NCBI GenBank assembly: GCA_002794785.1
Contig: NBBA01000018.1
Location: 372,001-436,000 of the forward strand
Direction of reading: 5' to 3'
Source: Coniferiporia sulphurascens
Lineage: Eukaryota > Basidiomycota > Agaricomycetes > Hymenochaetales > Hymenochaetaceae
Length of the DNA: 64,000 nt
Shown here: in pieces, positions 12,476-23,305 of the stretch
Numbering within the stretch: position 1 is the stretch's first letter
Layout of the letters: each line of letters begins with the position of its first letter
Position numbers and translations under genes: made by a program
Notes under the pieces: model-generated
What the model was told of the DNA's origin: nothing
The model's input: only the letters and a program-made list of their open reading frames with translations
Database searches by the model: none

Positions 12476-13262
12476 TCACTTGCTGTACCAGCCGCTCATG
12501 AGCCACGCCTCGTTGTGCAGCGCAATCGCCGTGTCCAAGTCTCCATCTGAGCCCTTTATCTGGTCGCGGTGTCGCTTCTCCAACTCGAACGCGATGCGGG
12601 TCAATGCCTGTGAGCACGTCCGGTGGCCGTACGGGAACGACACAAACGCCTCGCGATGCGTCAGGATTGTCTCCAACAAGTTGAAGTCCGTATCGCGCCC
12701 CGAACACGCGGCCTGCGCGGCGGAGGGTACGTAGTGCGCATGCATCACATGCAGCAAGCCACAGCCGGGTGTAGTCTCTTCTCTCGGACTGGTAGAAATG
12801 AACTGCAAGACAGGTTGTCAGTGGTGTTCGTAATGGGCACGTATGCAGGTATGCGTACCTGGATATTCCCCTCATTGTCTGTTACTTCCATCATGGCAGA
12901 GTCCGTTCGGCACAGACCTGAGGGCTCCGGAATGAGGTTCTGCTGAACCAGATCCTGGCAACGCCAAATGAGTATTGATCAACATGCAGCTAAACCTGTG
13001 AACTCACCTGCTTTCCATCATCTTGAACACCCTGTCCCTCTGCCCATCCCCGGAGGTTCAAAGAACCAAACATGTTACAGATATCGGAGTCCATTGCAGA
13101 GTTATCCTGTCAACAAGAGAAACAAGCGGTTGTCAGCCAACAAATTCGATGAAACAACGACCCGAAACCGGAATAGCGAGGGTATCGCTATTAAAGAACA
13201 TCCAAAGAGAACACATAGCCTACCTCGTAGTCGAGCGAAATCGTTGAGATGGAGCGCTGCAT
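12476..13262 (-). CDS. Small conserved-looking protein of unknown function
   Basis: Four exons with phase-0 introns give about 185 residues. The product starts MQRSISTISLDYED, continues MDSDICNMFGSLNLRGWAEG, then LIPEPSGLCRTDSAMMEVTD and a last exon with TTPGCGLLHVMHAHYVP, FNLLETILTHREAFVSFPYG and the end NEAWLMSGWYSK. No membrane segment or signal peptide is visible. Consistent splicing and a balanced composition argue for a real gene. I do not recognise the family. Its stop lies about 280 bases upstream of the BRCT gene start, on the same strand. Confidence 0.65.
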
Positions 13263-16200
13263 AGCTGATAAGAGGTAGTGGAGCGTTGGCTGTGCCTTAG
13301 TTATAGGGGCGCAGAGGACAACGAAAAGCGGGCGAGTGAGAGACTATAGCGAACTCAGTGATTTCGCCTCTCCGTTCTTATTGTTCCAGGGTAGGAGCAC
13401 TCGGAAGCTCTAGTGCGTGCTAAAATGCCCAATGCCCTCGATGCTATCACTCGGATACCGCCGCCTCGTTGTCTGCGCATTGCAAATGCGTGTCCCCGGC
13501 TGCGAGAGACGTGCCTCCCGCCCAGTCGGAGCGGAACAAACGTGTGCGTGCGCGAGGGCATGTGCGACACTGCGGCCGTCTCTCTGCCTCGCGATAGGAC
13601 TTCCATCACAAATATCGGTTTGCGAGGGCTGAATATCGGTGATGCTTTGCTTAGGTTTGAAGGTGAGCCATCACGTGATCCCTTGCAAGGCGCGCACCAG
13701 GACCCGATATGGCGCTCGGGGCTAGGGCTTAGCTTGTTGGCCAGAGACACCAAGGACCTCGTATCAGGACAATGTATCGATCTAGCGGTAATTCGCCATT
13801 CGCCATTCAAATCCCTCGATGCCCCAAAAATTCGCTTTTGCATCGAGTCATTTTTCTGCTTTTTGACTCTTCGGTTGCTATTTACTGCGCTTTACGCGAT
13901 GACATTCCCTAATCGCCGTGGTGCCTCACAATCACTTACAGCATCGATTGCGGGGAACGCGCATCCCATCAAATAAATTGCCCTTGAAGGTATGGAAACA
14001 CGCACAACCGGCAGGAAGGCTCCCACATCTTTCATTTGATACAGAGGATGCTCTCAGGCCATCCCGTTGTTTCTCTTAGCAAACTCCGGAAGATCCTGCT
14101 GCGTCAACAATGCTCGAAATGTCTGCGTCTGACTGGCTTGTAAAAGCCGAGGGAGTGCTGCGCTTCACCAACGTGCCCTCGCGGCATGCGCATGCCGGAC
14201 CGTCTTGTCAAGGGAGTCCGATTCCCAAGGAGGCCTCGAGGAGACCGCGTTTTTATCTCTGTTTCTTCTCGCTCCCCCCCTGCACATGACACCCACATGA
14301 TTCGTAGCTGCGACTGCGCCCAGTGCCCTTCTTGCCTATCGGACCAACTGCTGAGGCGGAAGCAAGCAAACCGGCAGGACAGGTCGTGGATATTAAGATT
14401 TAAAGCTGACAATCCCGGCCATATCCAAGTTTACCTCTGACATAACGCAGCGAGAAACTGCGTACCGCCACTCTATATCCCAGCCCCAACCCTCTCTTCT
14501 GGTTCTCCACTTCGGTATACCACACTAGGCGCCCTGACATCTCCCCCCTTTTTGCGCGCAGTTCCCTCCGAATTCTTTTCAAACGCCAGAACTCTACACG
14601 AATGCTCTATCTACTCCTCCCTGCCTCCTTCGCCACCCTCGGCGTGTCTCGGCCGCGGAAATGTCACGCGCGCTCGCCGTCTTCGTCCTCTTCCTCTCCC
14701 TCAGGTCCCACGGCACAGAGGCTGCCGGCCCTTGTGCGCCGTCCGAGTACTTCTAGCCTCTCGAGCTTCTCCTCGCAGGAGTCCTCAGACCTCCACCCAC
14801 ACTCGGCGCCACATGGGAAGCTGACGAACCGCGGGGTGCCATCAGTCTTTCGGCGTTTCTAGGTGGGTAGCTCGGGAGATTTGAAATCGCATTGCGTACT
14901 AGGCAAACTCAGATATCCCGTTAGATTGTGTGTTTTTGGTGCATAGCTTAGTACAGCTGCGGCTTATGGCTCTATGTGGACGCGAAGGTACGGCCTTTAC
15001 CCTTAATCGAGCTACATATTCATGGGCGCTAATTGGGCGCCTCCATCCATAAAAATAGCCTTCCATGCGTTCCGTTTTACGAATCCCCATTAGTCCAATC
15101 AACGAAACACAGACACTCCAGCATTCACCAACTCAACTCTGCGACTCGCACTCTGATATCGATTATCACAACTCGCCCATGTACAGAAGCGTCTGTCCAC
15201 ATGCTCGATGGGGTGTATCGAGATGGATAAGTCCGAAAAGCTGTTGTATGTATGTAAAAAAAAGCGATGTATGCAAAGTTCGAACTATCAAGGGTGCCTT
15301 TCTTGTGGCTGTCAATTACGCAGTAAACCTTCCTCCCCGGGATTCCTATTGGCATTCCTGTGAGTGCTATCTCAGTTCGATATGAAGAAATGAAAATGAT
15401 TCCAAGCAAAAAAGTGATTCCCATCCTTCTTATTAATCGGTGTCCGATTATCAATATTTGTCTCGCTTCCGTCATGAACTTCATTTCATGTCCCTTTTTT
15501 TCTTCCCTTTTTGAAATCGACCTGAAGGAAATTAAACCGCGGGCTGTGTGGCGAAATTCTCTCCCCCTTGTCAATGCGCAATCGCACATGAAGAGTGGCT
15601 CTGTCCTCGGAGACTGGTCCCTTTTTCCACGCTTCCGGGTCTATTCCATTCTCAGCTCCAGAACATGTGAGGGCTCCCAGACCCCAGCGTCTGATACGCC
15701 GCCCCAGACCCCACTGACGAGGGACACCCAGTCACGCGACCTAGGAGTGAAAGAAAAACGCGCTTTTTTTCTATTCAGTCCAAGCACCGCTCCGAATATC
15801 AAAGTGCATCGCCAAAAAAAGGACGGAACCATGCACACATACTGCACACTTGAAGAACGCCGAGAGGCTGCTTCGACCGCTCGAGAGCTCTCGAACTCGA
15901 ACTCGAGGTCCGGGCCCCGGCCGAGGCTGAGCACAATCAACCACTGGTGCGGCACGCCAAAGCCAATTAATCGGAGCCCAAGTTCGGGTCGGGCTCTAGA
16001 ATAACTGTGTCTTGTGCGTGCGTGTGTACGCCGGCGGCGTCTTCGTCCTCGCCCTCGCCCTCGCCCTCATCCTCATCCTCGACGTCGTCTTCAAACTAGT
16101 CCTAATCTAGTCCTGCGCTCCCTGCGCCCCGAGTGCGCTCTAAAGATTCAGAACCCCGGATCTCCAGGGTTCTGGCCGCTAGCCGCTATGAAAAATGATA

Positions 16201-17969
16201 CGGGTTTCAGAAGCGTACTGGCAGGGGCAGTCTGAGCCTGAAGGATAGAGCCAAGCGGCGCGGCGCTCGTCATCCGAGCTTGAGAAATGAAAATGAGAGT
16301 CGAGAGTCGAGAGTCGAGCCTTGACGCCCACTACACAATGTACAGGATTGAATGCCGAATGAACTCAGGCTTCGCGCCAAGCCTCAAGATCCGTGTCGCG
16401 TCCGCACTCACATTTGCATCCGTGTTCGCGTTCATCATGCCGTGTGAGTTACAACATCCACACGCCGGTACGGCGCACGCACAATCATCAAAGTTCCAGC
16501 CGGCGACATGACTCTGAGCTAAATTCCCAAATCTAAAAGGAAAGAAAAGAAAGGAACCCCCGGTCCCCCACATCAAAACGTCTTCGTTTACTCGCCCTTC
16601 GCGCTTTCAACATGAACACAACCGAGCGTGTCCGTAGGTCCGTCCTGAGCTAAACGTAAACGCCACGAACGCCGGAGCCTCATGAGGGGATGAGAAACCC
16701 GGAGTGGGTTATGACTTACGACTCACAGTAGAGAACGACTCGGAGAAGGAAGGGGAGACGATCGAAAGGACGTCACCAGTAGTTGATATTAAATCCAGAT
16801 CCAAATACAATCCCAAAAATAACAAACCTGAATCTTGTCCGCCTCAGGCTTCTGCCATCTGCCGTCCACACCTCCGTAGATGCCGGGCTCGTAAGTAAGT
16901 AACCCGTTTGCGCATCTCGTCGGGAATGGGAATGGGGACGTTAAGTAGTACATCACGACCTGGGTCCGCGGCGCTTTCGCCGCTGCGCGCGGTCGCGAAG
17001 AGCTCGAATATAGGACATTGATGCTCGGAGCTAAAACCAAAGCCAAAAATTCATATTGACCACCCTTACCCGGCCTAGTTCCCGTTCCTCGTTCCTCATC
17101 CCCCGTCCAACCCGTTATCCGTAGCTACAAGCTAAAGCTAAAATCATATTACTGTATCTCGAAGGGTCCGGCATCCAGAGCCGACTCCTCCTCGTCTAAA
17201 GTTCCCCGCCCAACTTTCGGAACTCGGAGCTCCAAGAAGCGTAAAAAACAATATACACGCATATGCACTTCAATGGCACACGTACGTACGTATTCTTAGC
17301 ACACAAGAACCCGAATACAGGGACCGCTTCCGCGACGCCTCTCTTTGCTTATCCAGCGCATGTATTAATATCAGGACGGATCTAGGTAAAAGAAGACACA
17401 AACAAGCTAACAAACAAAAGGGTTCCCGACGTGGGTGCGGAAAAGGGGAAAAAAAGAACATATTCACAATGCGGTCAATAGTAACACGATGTATCATGTA
17501 GCATGTACATAGGGTATTATTCCATTCCATGCGGCGGAGAGCTATCTAATATGCAAAGGGTCCCAGAAGCGGAATGAGGAATATGCGGGACGGGAGCGTG
17601 GGAGCGAAGGGGGACTATAATGCAAACACGAAGGAGCTTGTGATCCAGCGAGACGGGTATTCGACGTGGGTGGTGAGAGATCAGGGGTTACGGACGTCCG
17701 GAGATGAAGTGATGCGAAGGGAAATAATGAAAACAGAAAAAAAGGGGGAACGGGAGAGGGTGATAAGGTAACGCGCGGAGGAAAGGCCCGGTTCTGAGCT
17801 TTTTGGAGTAGTCGCCCCCCATGTAAGAGGTAAGACGCAAAAAGACGCGAGGAAGGGATGAGTGTGATGTGAGAAAAAAAAAACAGGGCTCGTGCGCTTG
17901 TCTGATAGCGCTCCGGGAAGGACGTCCGGTCCTGATCGTTGATGTAAAGTCGAATAAGGGAGAAAACGT
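13263..17969. other. 4.7-kb gene desert
   Basis: No reading frame here shows a recognisable motif with usable splice sites. There are short degenerate tandem runs, for example clustered CTCGCC/CTCATC units near 16040-16085 and GAGAGTC units near 16298-16318. One ATG near 14661 gives a short hydrophobic leader-like peptide that stops after about 31 codons; I could not extend it. Confidence 0.4.
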
Positions 17970-18897
17970 CTAGCAGTGCAACGAGTTTGTGCGCCTCCTC
18001 GGACCGCCCGACATCATCGGCACATCAACCCTCCTTGAGCTCGAGTTTGAGCCACTAAAGAGACGCTTGAGGAGGGGCTGCTTCTTTGAGGAACTCGTCG
18101 GCGAGATGGGTTGCGAGTACACAGGTGCGGCCGCGGTTTCGTACCTGGGAGATACGTGTTGCGGAGACTGGTAAGACGTAAACAAGCAGCAGGTTGCGGG
18201 GAGAGAAGTAAGCTTTTATCCGCATCCAGTATTAGCTAAAGTAAAGCGGAGGGTTACGTACGCGGACTTCTACACGAGCACCGTGGGGAGGGACAACGAC
18301 GTAGGTCTGGCGCCCGTGCTGCATTACCAACGGCTGACCCGGTGCGGAGGCGTACTGCGCAGGATATTGGGCGGGCACAGTGGCTGAACGCGTGGGGTGC
18401 ACCTGACCTTGAGTCGCACCGTAGTCCGCTTGAGAAGCGTAGGCGTAGGTTCGCGAACGCGTGGCTGGTGGCCGAGAATGTGCACGCGAAGACGTGCGCG
18501 AATGCGAATGTGACCGCGATTGGAGTTGAGGCTGTGGTTGTGGCTGCGAGCTTCCTGCAGCAGCGTATTTCGGGGCCGAAGAGCCGTAGCTCTGTACGAG
18601 CGTTGGAGTGGACGCGTTGCTGGAGTGGCCGCGGTAGTTGGGGTCGTAATGGTCGCGATATTCGCGAGGTCTGTGCGAGTCCGGACGTGATGGGCGTGAG
18701 CCGGCCGTGCGGGGATCGACCGGGGAGGAAAGGGAGCGCGAGAGGGGCTTGGTGGGCTGGACGTACGGTTCCTCCGGCATGAGGGGGTTTTGGTAGCCAG
18801 GCGCCTCGTACGCCTGCTTGTTAACCCAGTTCTCGACACTCCTGAGCTTTGCCTGGTAGCGTGCGTATGCGCCTGGCGAGTAATCGTATTCGGTCAT
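17970..18897 (-). CDS. Low-complexity Pro/Ser/Gln/Tyr-rich protein
   Basis: Two exons joined by one phase-0 intron of roughly 100 bases (donor GTACGT after GARVEVR; acceptor before SPQHVSPRY) give about 275 residues. The N-terminus MTEYDYSPGAYARYQAKLRS is predicted helical and ordered. The middle has SRSHSHSRTSSRAHSR and repeated Gln-Pro pairs. The end has KKQPLLKRLFSGSNSSSRR and stops at 17970-17972. No catalytic motif or membrane segment is visible. Similar short proteins with a tyrosine-rich N-terminus followed by disorder are common unknowns in agaricomycetes. The function is unknown. Confidence 0.6.
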
Positions 18898-19508
18898 GGT
18901 GAAAAGGATGTGGCGTAAGGTCGTGAGGTCGTGAGTCGCTGGCTTCGAAGACTATAAGGCTTGCGAGTGGTCGTGAAGAGAAAAGATCCGATTGACGGGG
19001 AGTTGCGACTGGTGGGGACCTGAGGTTGCTGGCTGAGCAGACTCTGTATGCGAGGGGGGCGGGGGTGAATCTGGCTGGGATCACCCAGGATGGGGGTATA
19101 AGTACTACTCGGACGGACCGCCGCAATTTTCCTGATGCTTCGACCCCAAACCACACAAGGCAGTCCCGTGACTTCTGCCGGCTACCAGCCTACCACAGAA
19201 CCCACTTTAATTTGCACAGTCCGTGTACCTGTATTTACATAACCGTATTCATGCAAGCGTATACGAGTTCCGCGACGACTGCGGCCTTTATCTGTGCTCG
19301 TTGAATTTCCAGCCACCCTGCGCCAGTCGCAGAGTAGCTTCCCAGATAGGAAGTGCTTTTAGAAAAGCTAATCCTGTATTTGCCTCCGCCCGCCGGAAAG
19401 GACCGAACGGCCGAGCTGGCGCCGAGTCGCCCGAGGGTCAACGAGCCCCGGAGTGTTCCTTTCGCCCCGCCTGTCTCTGCCGTCGCACTCACTTGCGTTC
19501 TGCTGCCA

Positions 19509-21269
19509 TGTTCACTGCCTTCCGCGCCGTGCGGCGGTGTCGCGCATCTATCCCCTGCGCGCGCCGACACCCAATTTTATACCGCTTTTTGTCATCCCAA
19601 CCGTGCGTACTCGTCGTCACTGCACAGTTGGGAGAAGATTCACCCTCCAGGAAGACAGAGAGACGCCGCGGCACCCTCCGAAATCCGTCTTGATTGTCAA
19701 CAAGCTACGCACCAGGCCCGTCGTTGATGCAATTGAGTCTCTGCTGGCGTGCGTAAATTTTGTTTACTACGCCGTATTTGTTCTGTCGCACTAACGCAGC
19801 ACAATAGACATATTCAGTCCAAGTATCCAGGGACGACCGTCTATCACGAAGACAGGTCAGACATACCAAAAGGCGCAGTAGTATGGAACCCAGGTATGTC
19901 TCTGCTCTGCCTAGGTCCATTTTAGGAACAGGAAGTTCTGAGGGCTCTGCAGGCCAACCCATCGACCTTGTCGTAACACTGGGCGGCGATGGAACGATAC
20001 TCCATGCTTCCTCCTTATTCAAAAAAGGCGCAGTTCCACCCGTGCTCAGCTTCTCTATGGGCACTCTGGGCTTTCTCCTCCCATTTCGTGAGTGCGATGA
20101 TACCTTCTCTGATGCTCTGTGGGCCATGTGCGCTCTTGTTCCGCTCGAGTGTTCGCTTCAGCGCCTATTAACTACGTTTCTTTGGCCAATGCGAACAATA
20201 TGATCTCCGGCATCATCTACTCCACCGCCAAGCTTGTCCCACTTGGGGAATATTAACCATCCCCCAATTTGCCTCAGTTCCAGAGCCGTTGTTGGGCAAA
20301 AGCACCTGTTCCTCATGACCGAGTCTAACCATCTCAACTTCGCAGACATCGACGACTTTGCACCCGCTTTAGAAAGTGCCTTCCTCGGCAAGGCAACAGT
20401 TCTCTTCCGCATGCGTCTGTCCTGCACGTTCCAGGACCGTGAAGGGAAGGACGTTGGAGATCCGGGGGACGGTACGTCATCGCGAGGGGAAATTTCAGTT
20501 TTGGACCGTATCGGTTTTCCTCATGGTGATATTGCCCTGCAGCGTGGCAAGTCATGAACGAAGTCGCCCTTCACCGAGGACGCAGTCCGCACCTAAACAC
20601 CATCGACGCGTTCGTGGACGGGCAGCACCTCACCGAGTCCGTGTCGGACGGACTCATCGTCTCGACGCCGACGGGCTCGACGGCGTACTCGCTGAGTGCG
20701 GGTGGGCCGATCGTGCACCCCTCTCTATCCGCACTCGTCCTCACGCCGATCTGCCCGCGGAGCCTCTCCTTCCGGCCACTCGTGTTCCCTGCGACGTCAA
20801 GCATCACATTACGGGTGTGTGTTATACTGCGCTATTTCCGTCCGCTCCCTCCGTTCCTCTCCGCTGTGCCCGCTGTACCGCCGCACCCCATCCCATCGTA
20901 TCTCACTTCATTCCAATGACCAATGAGAGCAATTGATGAACAAAAAAAATCAATCCAAACTAAAACACTAACTCGACGTCATCTCCCCTCACCTCACAGA
21001 TCGGCGAACGCTCGCGCGCACCCGCAGGCGTATCAATGGACGGCCAAGAAGCGCGCGTGCTCGCGCCAGGCGAGGCCGTCACCGTGCGCGCATCGCCGTA
21101 CCCGATCCCGTGCATCAACCGGTCGAGCATCGCGGAGCCCGCGTACGACCGTGGAGACGAGGGCGCGGGGCCTGGGACGGAGGACGACTGGGTGCGCGAT
21201 ATTAATAACTTGTTGCAGTATAATGCGACGTTCCGCAGTAAGGCGCTGTTGAGGCACAGTCGGCCGTGA
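19509..21269 (+). CDS. POS5: NAD(H) kinase, probably mitochondrial
   Basis: ATP-dependent phosphorylation of NAD(H) to NADP(H). The family motifs are all present: [36 protein letters not shown] (GGDG site), [50 protein letters not shown], then [20 protein letters not shown] and [11 protein letters not shown], ending ALLRHSRP. The N-terminus, [20 protein letters not shown] then RFLSSQ, is Arg-rich without acids and looks like a mitochondrial presequence, which favours the Pos5 type over cytosolic Utr1; its short N-terminal region fits too. The symbol is by analogy only. One intron (about 20091-20344) is unusually long for this window, and the first, of about 44 bases, uses a GTACTC donor. Confidence 0.87.
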
Positions 21270-22417
21270 GTCGTGAGTTCGCGAGTCGCGAGTCGCGGGA
21301 TTTGAGTTCTTTTTTTACGTTGTGAGGGAGGGTGGGGAGTAGGGGGTGGGAATGGACGTGGGAGTTGCGCGTTGCGAGTTGCGCGTTGAGAGTTGAGAGT
21401 TATGGGCGGTGCCTCCTTCCTTCCCTCCGATCGATGCGCCGGGGTGCGAGGTTTTTGCGGTTTGACGGAGATGATCGGCCTCGCTGGGAGTGAGGAGGCG
21501 TTTATCAGAGCGGCGAGCGGCTGGCTGCCCTCGGCTCTCTTACTCCACCCCCTCTTTGTCGTCCCCGTCGCCCGTGATCCCGATCGAGCATTGCATTAAA
21601 CAAAAGGAATGAAGTGAAGGGGGAGGGGGGGGAAACTACTGGTGCTTTCTTTGATGTTTAGCTCTTTTTCTTTCGTAAAAATGGTTTCATTGTATAGTTC
21701 AGTCCAATTCAATTCAGTCCAGCTCAATCCAGTCCAGTTCAGTTCAGTTTAACACGTCTAGCTCAGCCTGGTTCATTGTCTTGTTTTTTTGGCTCGCTCG
21801 TTGAGTGTCTCAATAACCTCCAACTTCAAAGAGTGCGGCGCGATTCGACTCGACTCGATTCATGTTTTCGATCGCACGCAACGTCCAGCACCCAACATCC
21901 AACACACGTAAAAAGCACGAATAAATCCGTATACCGTATATACACAGTATGTACACATACGTTTATTATATGTACGTATTCGAAGGAAGCCAAAAAGCGA
22001 GACCAACAAAAAAAAAACATAAACAAAAAATACAATGGGTGGGTGGGTTGTTCTCTTGTTTTTTCGATACTTTGGGACAACCGGGGATTACATACCACAA
22101 TAGCATAGGGGTTGCGAATACATGGAATGAGGACGATGGGCCAATGGAAGGACCGGGTATGCGTATGGGGTCGGAACGGAAAGACTATTCAATAATTGTT
22201 ATGCCCCGCGTTCCGCGGGGTTGAGGACGATGTGTCGACGAACGGGGTCCATGGGTTCATGGCCAATGCACCCGGACGAACGGGCGAGAATGAGGATGAA
22301 GATGAGGAACAAGAGAAGAAGAAAGAAAAACCCAACGACGACGACGGCGCGAAACCCGCAAAATGAATTCCCAAGGAGCGAAGTGTCCAAAGAGAGAGAG
22401 AAAAAAAACAGGGGAAA
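21270..22417. other. Intergenic region with degenerate short repeats
   Basis: 1.1 kb between the convergent NAD kinase gene and the next minus-strand gene. It holds GTTGCGAGTTGCGCG-type runs near 21364-21400 and a chain of CAGTCCA/CAGTTCA pentamer-like repeats near 21700-21760. No gene could be supported. Confidence 0.4.
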
Positions 22418-23065
22418 TCACAGGTGCTTCAACCAGCCTCCGAGCGCGCTTGAGCACCTCTTTATCGCGGGCGTCGGCGTGACGGTCAGCGAGGGCGGGC
22501 TGAGGGTGAACAAGGGCGACTTCTCCGAATCACGTAGGAATTCAGATCCATAGGTCGGCGGCGGGCAATCCGGGTCGAAATCCAGCGCAGTAGCAGTACT
22601 ACTGGTAGTAGAAGTCGCCGTATGCACGTTATGAACACACGTATCCGACTTTGCCGCGCGCGAGCCCGAAGCGAGGGGTAAGATGGAGATGTCCACGATC
22701 TCGTAGGTCGCGAGGGACTTGAGGACGCGCTCCCATGCCATGGGTGCTATGCGCACGGCGCGCAGGGCGCCGCCGACGCGGACGTTTACGGAGAAGGCGA
22801 TGCGCTCGCGGGCGATGCCTGCGAGCTGGGGGAAGACTTTTTGGGCGTATGTGAGGGCTTCCTGTGGATGGGCGAGGTGGATGAGTGGGGTTAGAGGAGA
22901 GAGAGGGAGAAAGCGAAGACGAACATCGAAGTCTGGCGCGGGGCTGACGTAGACCATCTCGTTGCCTAGTCTGTAGGTGATGAGCTCTGCAGCTTTGGAG
23001 TGCGGCTGCTGGCGCGCGGGCGAGCGGGCACGGGTGTTGGACGGGCGTCTCAGGCTGCTGGCCAT
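22418..23065 (-). CDS. Unknown conserved-looking fungal protein
   Basis: Read as MASSLRRPSNTRARSPARQQ, then AAELITYRLGNEMVYVSPAP, an intron of about 70 bases starting GTTCGT after PDFD and ending CACAG, then EALTYAQKVFPQLAGIARER, IAFSVNVRV, RIAPMAWERVLKSLATYEIV and a Ser/Thr/Pro-rich tail ending SALGGWLKHL. The ordered core spans about 100 residues; no known catalytic motif is visible. A start further upstream (ATG at 23213-23211, beginning MSSRASPQ) is in another frame and sits directly beside a TATAAA-like box, so it probably precedes the transcription start. That is why I chose 23065. The family is not recognised. Confidence 0.55.
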   Translation of the reverse strand: MASSLRRPSNTRARSPARQQPHSKAAELITYRLGNEMVYVSPAPDFDVRLRFLPLSPLTPLIHLAHPQEALTYAQKVFPQLAGIARERIAFSVNVRVGGALRAVRIAPMAWERVLKSLATYEIVDISILPLASGSRAAKSDTCVHNVHTATSTTSSTATALDFDPDCPPPTYGSEFLRDSEKSPLFTLSPPSLTVTPTPAIKRCSSALGGWLKHL

Positions 23066-23213
23066 TTGGGAGATGGAAGTAAGATGCAGGAGGCGCCTTT
23101 GAAGTGCTGTGTGGATTGGGTGCCGGCGAAAGGCTGGCTGTCTTAGTGCGAGGCGAACTTGGGGCAGGTCTCTGAGGCGATTGGATGGTTTGGGGAGAAG
23201 CCCTGGAGGACAT

Positions 23214-23221
23214 TTTATATA
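23214..23221 (-). promoter_or_regulatory. TATA-like box
   Basis: On the minus strand this reads TATATAAA, about 150 bases upstream of the chosen ATG at 23065. It argues against the alternative ATG that immediately follows it. Confidence 0.5.
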
Positions 23222-23305
23222 TCTGCGAAAGAAGCCACGGCGCACTGCACACCAGCTATGACTACGCGCCACGCACTGGTCGTCGTCCCAGTCGGGACAC
23301 GCCAT

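Noticed and set aside
22629..23252. Minus frame starting MSSRASPQ as the gene at 22.4-23.3 kb
   Set aside because: Its start touches a TATA-like box and most of it runs in the wrong frame across the ordered core; the MASSLRR start was preferred.
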